DNA of 9,730 nucleotides from Gammaproteobacteria bacterium (GTDB taxonomy: Bacteria; Pseudomonadota; Gammaproteobacteria; SG8-11). The translations under genes and the position numbers were made by a program. Below the pieces are notes generated by a model. It did no database searches. It was not told the DNA's origin and saw nothing but the letters and a program-made list of their open reading frames with translations. Positions 1-5,887 of the stretch are shown piece by piece; positions within the stretch are counted from its first letter, which is position 1, and each line of letters starts with the position of its first letter. The stretch is taken from assembly GCA_016200445.1 (NCBI GenBank), contig JACQEQ010000428.1, forward strand, positions 1 to 9,730. Reading direction: 5' to 3'.

Positions 1-1521
1 AACAACACGGCTCCGGGCGCTGCTGCTTTTAGTTATTTGAACGATCAGCCGTCGACGACGTTATGGTATCACGACCACACGCTCGGTCTGACGCGACTGA
101 ATCTCTACGCGGGGCCGGCAGGTTTTTACCTGGTGCGCGACACGGCGGGCGGCGAAACCGGACTGCTTTCGGGCGATCTTCCTGGGCCCGCACCCAAGGC
201 AGGCGACGTTAGGGGCAAGGCGTACTTCGAAATCCCGCTGCTGATTCAAGATCGCTCGTTCAACAAAGACGGCAGTCTGTTTTATCCGAGTAATCGCGCG
301 TTCTTCGAAGGTTTGACGCCCGGCCAATTGAAGATTCCGTTTATCGGCGACACGCAATACCCGTCCGACATTGCGCCGCGCTGGAATCCCGAGGCATTTT
401 TTAATGTCATGGTCGTGAACGGCGAGAGCTGGCCGTATCTGAACGTCGAGCCGCAGCGCTATCGGTTTCGCATGCTCAACGGCAGCAATTCGCGCTTTCT
501 TAATGTGAGCCTGCAAGCGCTCGATGCAAGCGGGAAATTTCTCGGCGAGGTGCCGTTCTATCAAATCGGCGCCGATCAGGGATTGCTGCCGCACGTGGTG
601 CGTATCGTCAGCGGGCAGGCGGTTGCATTGAAGGGTGACGGTACTGAACCCTGGTTGCCGAAAACCTATCCCCAGGCGGGCAATGCCGCTGCGTTACTGA
701 TGGCCCCGGCCGAACGCGCGGATGTGATTGTCGATTTTTCTGCATTGCCTTCTGGAACCGCGCGCGTGTTAATGGTCAATACCGGGCCCGATTCGCCGTT
801 CGGTGGTTTTCCTGTGATTCCCGCCGATGCGTCGACGACCGGGCAAATTATGCAATTCAACCTGGTGGCGAATAACCCCGCAACCGTCGACACCAGCACC
901 GCGCCGCGCAAACTCGTGCTCACAGCCATGCCGGCGGTAAATGCCGGGGCGCAAAGCCGCCAACTCTCGCTGAATGAAGAAGAGTCATCTTCAGTCTGTG
1001 TAACGGTGAGTCCGGCCGGGGCAGTCACGGCCATTGATCTTGGCGGTGCGAGCTTTGACCCGATGGATCCAGCTAATGTGTGCTTCGCTGCGGGTGGTGT
1101 GCCCATGGCGCCCAAGACTGCATTGCTTGGAACCTACGATCCAGTGACCGCCAGTGCGATGCCGCAAATGTGGATGGACCCAATTACGCAACATCCGGCG
1201 TTGAATGCGACCGAAACCTGGGCAGTGAATAACTTTACAAATGATGCTCATCCGGTCCACGTGCATCTTGTGAAATTCCGTGTGCTTGATCGCGCTCCAA
1301 TCGGTGCGGCGCCGCGAGCGGCAGAGCCTTCCGAACAAGGCTGGAAGGACACGGTGATTGCCTACCCGGGCGAGGTCACGCGTCTGCAGGCTGCGTTTGA
1401 TATTCCGGGGCTCTATCTGTGGCATTGCCATATTGCCGAGCATGAGGACAACGAGATGATGATCCCCTTCTGTGTGGGCGACAGCACGCTGTGTCCGCAT
1501 CCCATGGCGGGTGGAATCTAA
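1..1521 (+). CDS. CotA-like multicopper oxidase (5' partial)
   Basis: This is the C-terminal 506 codons of a multicopper oxidase; the frame is open at base 1, so the true start and any signal peptide lie outside. The family oxidises phenols, bilirubin-like compounds or metals such as Mn(II) or Cu(I) and reduces O2 to water, usually in the periplasm. Three copper-ligand motifs are visible: WYHDH near 64-78, HPVHVH near 1252-1269, and WHCHIAEHEDNEM at 1420-1458. The last holds the type-1 Cys (1426) and an axial Met (1456). The first HxH motif of the family must lie upstream. Flanking residues (YHDHTLGLTRLN, HLVKFRVLDR, LMAPAERADVIVDF) resemble CotA laccase more than CueO or CopA. A segment at about 985-1095 carries two Cys that could form a disulfide. 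A SCO-type copper gene follows, which fits a copper-handling context. The family call is secure; the substrate is not known. Confidence 0.93.
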   Translation, partial: NNTAPGAAAFSYLNDQPSTTLWYHDHTLGLTRLNLYAGPAGFYLVRDTAGGETGLLSGDLPGPAPKAGDVRGKAYFEIPLLIQDRSFNKDGSLFYPSNRAFFEGLTPGQLKIPFIGDTQYPSDIAPRWNPEAFFNVMVVNGESWPYLNVEPQRYRFRMLNGSNSRFLNVSLQALDASGKFLGEVPFYQIGADQGLLPHVVRIVSGQAVALKGDGTEPWLPKTYPQAGNAAALLMAPAERADVIVDFSALPSGTARVLMVNTGPDSPFGGFPVIPADASTTGQIMQFNLVANNPATVDTSTAPRKLVLTAMPAVNAGAQSRQLSLNEEESSSVCVTVSPAGAVTAIDLGGASFDPMDPANVCFAAGGVPMAPKTALLGTYDPVTASAMPQMWMDPITQHPALNATETWAVNNFTNDAHPVHVHLVKFRVLDRAPIGAAPRAAEPSEQGWKDTVIAYPGEVTRLQAAFDIPGLYLWHCHIAEHEDNEMMIPFCVGDSTLCPHPMAGGI

Positions 1522-1541
1522 GTTCTGTTTTGAAATGTCGC

Positions 1542-1567
1542 GGATCGCCCCCATCGTGGGGCGGTTC
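1542..1567 (+). other. Intergenic hairpin after the multicopper oxidase
   Basis: An inverted repeat of ten base pairs as RNA: GGATCGCCCC at 1542-1551 pairs with GGGGCGGTTC at 1558-1567, with two G-U pairs and a six-base loop CATCGT. It lies in the 99-bp gap between the oxidase stop and the SCO start. No run of T follows, so it is not a typical intrinsic terminator. It may modulate read-through or stabilise the upstream mRNA. Confidence 0.45.
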
Positions 1568-1620
1568 ACGGCATCTGGTACCTAACTTCTAAATACAGGT
1601 TGCTCGTGAGGGGGTATTCG

Positions 1621-2250
1621 ATGCGACAGAATGTTGTGAATTTATGCTTAGCAGCGATGCTGTGCATGGGGATTGCGACGTCAGTAGAAAGCGGGGCAGG
1701 ACCACTTTCTGGTTTACTAATTCAAGGCAAAGTCGTGCATGTTGCTGCGGGTGATTTCTGGGGAATTCTCGGTGACGACGGTCGGAATTACGACCCGGGA
1801 ACGCTACCGGTGGCGTTTCGACACGTTGCTATGAAGGTCCGGGTCGAGGCGCGATTGGCGGCCAAACGTCCCGCGCGCATGTGGGGCAAAGCAATCGAGA
1901 TTTTACAGATCGAAACACAGGCGTTGGATGCCGATGCGCACGCGCATCATCGCCAGCAAGAAGCTATACCGGGTTACCAACGCAGTACCCACGGCTATTC
2001 GGTTCCAGATGTTGACGTTATCGACGCTGCCGGTACGGCAGTCACCAGCGCGAGTCTGTTCGATACCGGTAAAACAGTCGTGGTAAGTTTTATTTTTACC
2101 AGCTGTACCGCGATCTGTCCCATTCTCACTGCGACCTTGACTCAAACCCGGCAGCGCCTCGGCGTTGACGCCGAACGTGTGCGAATCGTTTCGATCAGTA
2201 TTGATCCCCAGTACGACACACCGCTGCGCGGCGCTTACAGATGGCTCTAG
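1621..2250 (+). pseudogene. SCO1/SenC copper chaperone, truncated, with N-terminal OB-like domain
   Basis: SCO proteins deliver copper to the CuA site of cytochrome c oxidase or act as periplasmic thiol-redox proteins. The ATG at 1621 is chosen because GAGGGGG at 1608-1614 lies six bases upstream and it opens a signal-peptide-like stretch (residues 1-24); the in-frame TTG at 1600 lacks this site. Residues 35-98 form a small beta-rich, OB-like domain (GDFWGILGDDG, YDP, MWGKAIEILQIE). The thioredoxin-like SCO domain begins near 126 with YSVPDVDVIDAAG. It includes the CxxxC copper site (Cys162, Cys166, in FTSCTAICP) and SISIDPQYDTP. The frame then stops at 209 residues. About 70 residues of the fold are missing, including the distal histidine that is the third copper ligand. 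The downstream reading belongs to another protein, so this is probably a deletion product or assembly error and unlikely to be functional. Confidence 0.8.
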
Positions 2251-2845
2251 CCAAGGACACGTCCGTGCAATTGCGCGAACAGCCGCTCCCCGGCGGTGTA
2301 GCGGCAGACGCAAGTTTTTGGACAACAGCATTTTCTGCGACGCCGATGCCTATGTGCTGTGGCTGGGCGATAAGGACTTAATATCGCTCGTAAGCACCGG
2401 GAGCGTTGCCGCCAAGTTTTACATTTCTGGCGGCCCGACAACCGATCCCGCGACTGCGTTGCCTGCGGCTCTGCGCACCCAGGCGATGGTCGTACAGTTG
2501 CATGAACTTCCGGAAGTTTGGCAGACACAACGCGTGCGTCTCGACGACTGGTTGCGTGTGCACGGTTTGAAAATCCTTGATGAACGCGTACAAGCGAATA
2601 CTGCGGTGTCGGCGTCGCTGTTTAATTTGGCGCTGTCGCATATGCGCGACGAAGATCTATCGCGCGAGTATTTGATCGAACGCCTTGAGCATGTCGAACT
2701 TGAACAGTTGGTGTGGCCATCGATGTATCCGCGCTTTAGTTTAAGCGCCGGGCAACGTGTCGGCTCGCAGGGTGGATATGTTGCGGCATTGCGCGCCGAT
2801 GGGTCTTTACCGCGCGCAGCGCCGTGGATCGTGCCGCGTCAGTAA
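2223..2845 (+). pseudogene. C-terminal remnant of a periplasmic ligand-binding-like protein, frameshifted
   Basis: Protein-like sequence runs from about 2223 in the third frame (AARRLQMALA, then TSVQLREQPLP, then DASFWTTAFS). It continues after about 2330-2342 in the second frame (DADAYVLWLGDKDL) to the TAA at 2843-2845. Joining the two needs a one-base loss or two-base gain in that interval. Later blocks include KFYISGGPTT, LSREYLIERLEHVE, MYPRFSLSAGQRVGSQGGYV and a final APWIVP. From memory, the YPRxSLxxGQRxxSxGxY...WIVP ending occurs in ABC-transporter-type substrate-binding proteins, sometimes near SCO and copper genes; this assignment is tentative. No start codon, ribosome site or signal peptide is present, so the N-terminal half is lost at the junction with the SCO gene around 2215-2250. 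The alternative is a sequencing or assembly artefact in two intact genes. Confidence 0.55.
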
Positions 2846-2864
2846 TTGCTTTTTCATCCAGTCC

Positions 2865-2869
2865 GGAGG
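2865..2869 (+). promoter_or_regulatory. Ribosome binding site fixing a GTG start for the FKBP gene
   Basis: GGAGG lies five bases before the GTG at 2875. This start yields a clean signal peptide. The longer in-frame GTG at 2824 lies inside the preceding remnant's 3' end and lacks a comparable site. Confidence 0.8.
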
Positions 2870-2874
2870 TTCGT

Positions 2875-3555
2875 GTGCGATATTTTGTTGCTGCAATTTT
2901 TTGCTTCGCTATGGCGGTGTCTACTGCGAGCGAACCGCTTAAGATCGAGAATGAACGCGATCGGATCAGTTACAGTTTGGGTTACCAAATCGGCGGTGAC
3001 TTTAAACGTCAGGCTTTGGACATGAACGCCGCTGCGGTTGTGCGCGGGATCGAGGATGCATTGTCAAGCGCCGTCCCTTTGCTGGATGAAAAAGCCATGC
3101 GCGCGACGCTGGTCGAGCTCAAGCGCAAGGTGCTGGAGCAGCAACAAGCGCAACAGGCCGCACGAACCGAGGCCAAGCGCACGGCCGGTCGCGCGTTTCT
3201 AAAGGAAAACGCCGCCAAAGAAGGCGTCGTGACCTTACCCAGTGGATTGCAATACCGGGTGCTGGTGCCGGGTACGGGAGCGCACCCGGGGCCGCAAGAT
3301 AATGTCACGCTCAGCTACCGTGGAACACTCGTGAACGGCCAAGAGTTCGATAACTCGAACCGACGCAAAGAACCCGCGACGTTTAATGTGAGCGGAGTGA
3401 TGCGCGGCTGGACCGAGGCGTTGCAACTGATGTCGGTCGGAGCCAAGTGGAATCTGTATCTCCCGCCGGAACTCGCCTATGGAGAAAGTGGACCGCTGGC
3501 TGACGAAGCGCTGATTTTTGAGATTGAATTGCTCGCGATTAACGCGCCGAAATAA
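2875..3555 (+). CDS. Periplasmic FKBP-type peptidyl-prolyl cis-trans isomerase (Mip/FkpA-like)
   Basis: This enzyme isomerises X-Pro peptide bonds and helps fold envelope or secreted proteins. The 226-residue product opens with a signal peptide (MRYFVAAIFCFAMAVSTA, cleavage probably near residue 19). The FKBP_N dimerisation region spans about 20-115: a helical part starting RISYSLGYQIGGDF, then a long charged, Gln/Ala-rich helix at 75-108. The catalytic FKBP_C domain covers about 122-222. Residues matching the FKBP pocket are Tyr148, Phe158-Asp159, Phe170, Val175-Met176, Trp179, Tyr202 and Phe215, so it looks active. The loop after PPELAYG is about four residues shorter than in typical Mip or FkpA. 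It starts 29 bases after the binding-protein remnant and was probably co-transcribed with the copper block. A role in folding the neighbouring secreted cuproproteins is only inference. Confidence 0.93.
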   Translation: MRYFVAAIFCFAMAVSTASEPLKIENERDRISYSLGYQIGGDFKRQALDMNAAAVVRGIEDALSSAVPLLDEKAMRATLVELKRKVLEQQQAQQAARTEAKRTAGRAFLKENAAKEGVVTLPSGLQYRVLVPGTGAHPGPQDNVTLSYRGTLVNGQEFDNSNRRKEPATFNVSGVMRGWTEALQLMSVGAKWNLYLPPELAYGESGPLADEALIFEIELLAINAPK

Positions 3556-3576
3556 AACTGAAGTTACACTCTATGG

Positions 3577-3658
3577 TTGCCGCGCCAGCACTAATGTACG
3601 GTTTTGTGAGATTAAGCTTGTAGTTTAAGCACATCCTGGCGAGCGGCAAACTTGCCAG
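3577..3658. repeat. Nested inverted repeats in the FKBP-pdhA gap
   Basis: TTGCCGCGCCAG at 3577-3588 is complementary to CTGGC-GA-GCGGCAA at 3636-3649, giving twelve base pairs with a two-base bulge. The 47-base loop contains a small GCTT/AAGC stem (3616-3619 with 3627-3630). The CTGGC arm can instead pair with GCCAG at 3654-3658, so two structures are mutually exclusive. No T-run follows. It may be the 3' end structure of the FKBP transcript, a small RNA or a protein-binding site; function unknown. Confidence 0.4.
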
Positions 3659-3660
3659 CG

Positions 3661-3688
3661 TGCAATAACATAATAATTGCAATAACAT
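3661..3688. repeat. Direct repeat TGCAATAACAT, two copies
   Basis: Exact 11-bp copies occur at 3661-3671 and 3678-3688, 17 bp apart start to start, inside an AT-rich island about 40-70 bp upstream of the candidate pdh -35 box. The placement suits an upstream activator site or UP-like element, but no known regulator motif is recognised. Confidence 0.45.
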
Positions 3689-3728
3689 TTAATTAAGGCG
3701 CGTTTTAGGGCGCAGACCGCCTGCTTGC

Positions 3729-3757
3729 TTGACCAGATTTTGCAAAACCACGATCAT
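3729..3757 (+). promoter_or_regulatory. Candidate sigma70 promoter of the pdh operon
   Basis: TTGACC at 3729-3734 matches the -35 consensus at five of six positions. GATCAT at 3752-3757 matches the -10 at four of six, with a 17-bp spacer. The spacer contains the perfect 10-bp palindrome TTTTGCAAAA (3738-3747), well placed for a repressor. Transcription would start near 3764, giving a leader of about 70 bases. This is pattern matching only. Confidence 0.4.
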
Positions 3758-3769
3758 AGCCCGCTTCCC

Positions 3770-3793
3770 CGCCCGGCCAGCCCGTGCCGGGTG
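3770..3793 (+). other. Hairpin in the pdhA leader
   Basis: CGCCCGGC (3770-3777) can pair with GCCGGGTG (3786-3793): eight pairs including one G-U, with an eight-base loop. It would sit near the 5' end of the predicted transcript and ends 30 bases before the pdhA ribosome site AGGAG. It could protect the mRNA 5' end; no riboswitch family is recognised. Confidence 0.35.
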
Positions 3794-3832
3794 CGTAGAA
3801 CATGAGCCACATTTTTAATTTCCAGGAGCACC

Positions 3833-4825
3833 ATGAACGCCGCTGACAAGAAACGGCTGTTGCGTGAAATGTTATTTGCGCGACGCTTCGAAGAGCGCTG
3901 TTACGAAGCCTATATGGAGCGCAAGGTAGGCGGCTTTTTACATTTATATCCCGGCCAGGAGGCGTGCTGTTTCGGCGTCATGGAAGCCGCGCGTCCCGGT
4001 CACGATTACGTGATTACCGGCTATCGCGACCACGTGCATGCGATCAAATGCGGCTCCGATCCCAAAGCGGTGATGGCCGAGCTGTATGCGAAAGAAACCG
4101 GCTGCAGTAAAGGGCGCGGCGGTTCCATGCACATCTTCGACGTGAAGCATCGCTTCATGGGCGGTTATGCACTGGTCGGCGGGCCGTTTCCGTTGGCGGT
4201 GGGTATGGCCAAAGCCATCAAGATGAAAGGCGGCGACGAGATTGCGATTTGCTTCCTGGGCGATGCTGCTAATAATCAGGGTACGTTCCACGAGAGCCTT
4301 AACATGGCGGCGTTGTGGAAACTGCCGGTGTTGTTCGTCTGCGAAAATAATTTGTACGGCATCGGTACGCGCATCGATCGTTCGACTGCGGTCACCGAGC
4401 AATACAAGCGCGTGTGCGGTTACGACATCCCGGCCTCGCAAGTCGACGGTCAAGACATTGAAGTGGTGTACAACGAAGCCAAGAAAGCGGTGGATCATGT
4501 GCGCTCCGGCAAAGGCCCGTATTTCCTCGAATTGATGACATATCGTTTCCGGGGTCACTCGATGTCGGACTCGAATAAGTATCGCTCGAAAGACGAAGAA
4601 GAGACGTGGGGTAAACGTGATCCGCTGTATATTTTGAAATCCCGTTTGATCGCCGCCAAAGAGCTCAGCGAAGCCGAGTACCAGAAATTGGACAAAGAAA
4701 TCATCGAACAAATTGAGAAGGACATTATTCCGTTCGCGGAGTCATCGCCGGAACCGAAGGTGGACGAGTTGACTAAATACGTGTTCGGCGAGAACGATCC
4801 GTATGTGCGTGGAGGTGCGCGGTAA
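3833..4825 (+). CDS. pdhA: Pyruvate dehydrogenase E1 component, alpha subunit
   Basis: This subunit of the heterotetrameric, thiamine-diphosphate-dependent E1 decarboxylates pyruvate and, with E1 beta, reductively acetylates the lipoyl group of E2 in the cytoplasm. The start ATG has AGGAG at 3824-3828. The length (330 residues) is normal for the bacterial alpha-beta E1 type. Conserved blocks are ITGYRDHVHA, GRGGSMHIFD with FMGGYALVGG (the pyruvate rather than acetoin type), and LNMAALWKLPVLFVCENN. The last ends the thiamine/Mg motif with Asn172-Asn173. YRFRGHSMSD, with SKDEEE just after it, matches the active-site loop that is phosphorylated in mitochondria. The cofactor motif reads GDA (143-145) where GDG is usual. 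It is first in the operon, and its stop overlaps the pdhB start by one base (TAATG). A branched-chain or acetoin E1 is the alternative, judged less likely. Confidence 0.93.
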   Translation: MNAADKKRLLREMLFARRFEERCYEAYMERKVGGFLHLYPGQEACCFGVMEAARPGHDYVITGYRDHVHAIKCGSDPKAVMAELYAKETGCSKGRGGSMHIFDVKHRFMGGYALVGGPFPLAVGMAKAIKMKGGDEIAICFLGDAANNQGTFHESLNMAALWKLPVLFVCENNLYGIGTRIDRSTAVTEQYKRVCGYDIPASQVDGQDIEVVYNEAKKAVDHVRSGKGPYFLELMTYRFRGHSMSDSNKYRSKDEEETWGKRDPLYILKSRLIAAKELSEAEYQKLDKEIIEQIEKDIIPFAESSPEPKVDELTKYVFGENDPYVRGGAR

Positions 4826-5805
4826 TGGCCGAGATCTTTTTTTGGGAAGCCGTGCGTCGCGCGCATGACGAAGAAATGGCGCGCGATCCGATGGTCATTT
4901 GCATGGGTGAAGATGTCGGCGTGGTTGGCGGCACTTACAAGGCAACGCAAGGTTTGTACGACAAATACGGCCCCGAGCGCGTGATGGATACGCCGATTTC
5001 CGAGAACGGCTTTACCGGCTTGGGTATCGGCGCGTCGTTTTTGGGTGTGCGTCCGATTATCGAAATCATGTCAGTCAATTTTGCGTGGCTGGCGCTGGAC
5101 CAAATCGCCAACTCTGCGGCGAAAGTGCGCTATATGTCCGGTGGTCAACTCACGGCACCGGTAGTGATTCGCTCGCCGGGTGGGGTTGCGCATCAGTTGG
5201 GCGCGCAGCATTCGGGACGTATGGAAAAGATTTTCATGGGCATCGCCGGGTTGCGTGTGGTGACGCCCTCGAATCCCAAGCAGGCGTATGGTTTGATTAA
5301 GTCGGCGGTGCGCTGCAACGATCCGGTGTTCATTAACGAACACGAATACATGTACAGCATGAAGGGCGATGTGCCCGATGCGGAATATTTCCATCCGCTG
5401 GAAGGTTCCGAAGTTGCGCGCATGGGTCGTGACGTGACTTTATTCGGTTACAACATTTCCGTGCATTGGTGTTTGCAGGCGGCGGAGATTTTATCCAAGC
5501 AACACGGCGTCGAAGCTGAAGTAGTCGATTTGTTCGCGTTAAGCCCGCTGGATCGTGTTGGGATCAAGGCTTCGGCGAGCAAGACGCATCGCGCGGTCGT
5601 GGTGGAAGAAGCCGAAGCGCCGGTGGGCGTGGGTGCGGAAGTCATCGCGATCATCAATGAAGAATGTTTCTTCGAGCTCGACGCCGCGCCAGTGCGCGTG
5701 TCGGCGGCTAATGTGCCGATCCCGTTTAACCATAAATTGGAAAAAGCCGCGATTCCGAACGCGCAGGAAGTTGTGAAGGCAGTGTTGAAGATGTTGGGTA
5801 AATGA
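4825..5805 (+). CDS. pdhB: Pyruvate dehydrogenase E1 component, beta subunit
   Basis: It pairs with PdhA to form the E1 active site; the beta subunit supplies the glutamate that activates thiamine diphosphate and docks on the E2 peripheral-subunit-binding domain. The ATG at 4825 overlaps the pdhA stop, with GGAGG at 4811-4815 inside pdhA, which indicates translational coupling. The 326 residues include GEDVGVVGG (28-36), Glu60 in ISENGFTGLGIGA, the helix LDQIANSAAKVRYMSGG, His129 in GAQHSGRMEK, VVTPSNPKQAYGLIKSA, and the transketolase C-terminal domain from about 195 (EVARMGRDVTLFGYN) to the closing KLEKAAIPNAQEVVKAVLKM. Length and motifs are standard, so it should be active. An 82-bp gap with a strong hairpin separates it from the E2-E3 gene. 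Confidence 0.94.
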   Translation: MAEIFFWEAVRRAHDEEMARDPMVICMGEDVGVVGGTYKATQGLYDKYGPERVMDTPISENGFTGLGIGASFLGVRPIIEIMSVNFAWLALDQIANSAAKVRYMSGGQLTAPVVIRSPGGVAHQLGAQHSGRMEKIFMGIAGLRVVTPSNPKQAYGLIKSAVRCNDPVFINEHEYMYSMKGDVPDAEYFHPLEGSEVARMGRDVTLFGYNISVHWCLQAAEILSKQHGVEAEVVDLFALSPLDRVGIKASASKTHRAVVVEEAEAPVGVGAEVIAIINEECFFELDAAPVRVSAANVPIPFNHKLEKAAIPNAQEVVKAVLKMLGK

Positions 5806-5810
5806 TTATT

Positions 5811-5870
5811 CCCGCCGCGTTGCGTTACGCGGGGGATCAATCCGTAGGGGCGCGATTTATCGCGCCCTAC
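5811..5870. repeat. Palindromic repeat element between pdhB and the E2-E3 gene
   Basis: Two hairpins fill the gap. The first is CCGCGT (5815-5820) with ACGCGG (5827-5832). The second and stronger is GTAGGGGCGCGA (5844-5855) with TCGCGCCCTAC (5860-5870), eleven pairs with one bulged G and the loop TTTA. The GTAGGGGCGC...GCGCCCTAC form resembles dispersed REP/MITE-like palindromes found in many copies in various bacterial genomes, though copy number cannot be seen here. Inside an operon it may attenuate transcription or stabilise the pdhAB mRNA end. It is not followed by a T-run. Confidence 0.6.
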
Positions 5871-5887
5871 CTTTCGATAAGGTTGCC

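Noticed and set aside
1542..1567. Rho-independent terminator after the multicopper oxidase
   Set aside because: The stem is good but is followed by ACGGCATC rather than a T-run, so it is listed only as a hairpin.
1600..1620. Upstream TTG start for the SCO gene
   Set aside because: The ATG at 1621 has a strong GAGGGGG site at proper spacing, and the TTG would place that site inside the gene.
1903..2331. Minus-strand frame spanning the SCO/binding-protein junction
   Set aside because: Low-complexity composition without motifs; both sides of the junction have recognisable + strand protein sequence.
2205..2345. Programmed ribosomal frameshifting joining SCO and the following protein
   Set aside because: The two sides belong to unrelated families, both are missing parts, two shifts would be needed, and no slippery heptamer with a downstream structure is evident.
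3577..3658. Integron attC site
   Set aside because: It is an imperfect inverted repeat of suitable length, but the GTTRRRY/RYYYAAC core sites are absent and there is no integrase or cassette structure.
3944..4711. 255-codon open frame on the minus strand across pdhA
   Set aside because: It is antisense to a strongly conserved E1 alpha gene, has no recognisable domain, and reflects codon bias of the + strand gene. The same applies to the other long minus-strand frames across the window.
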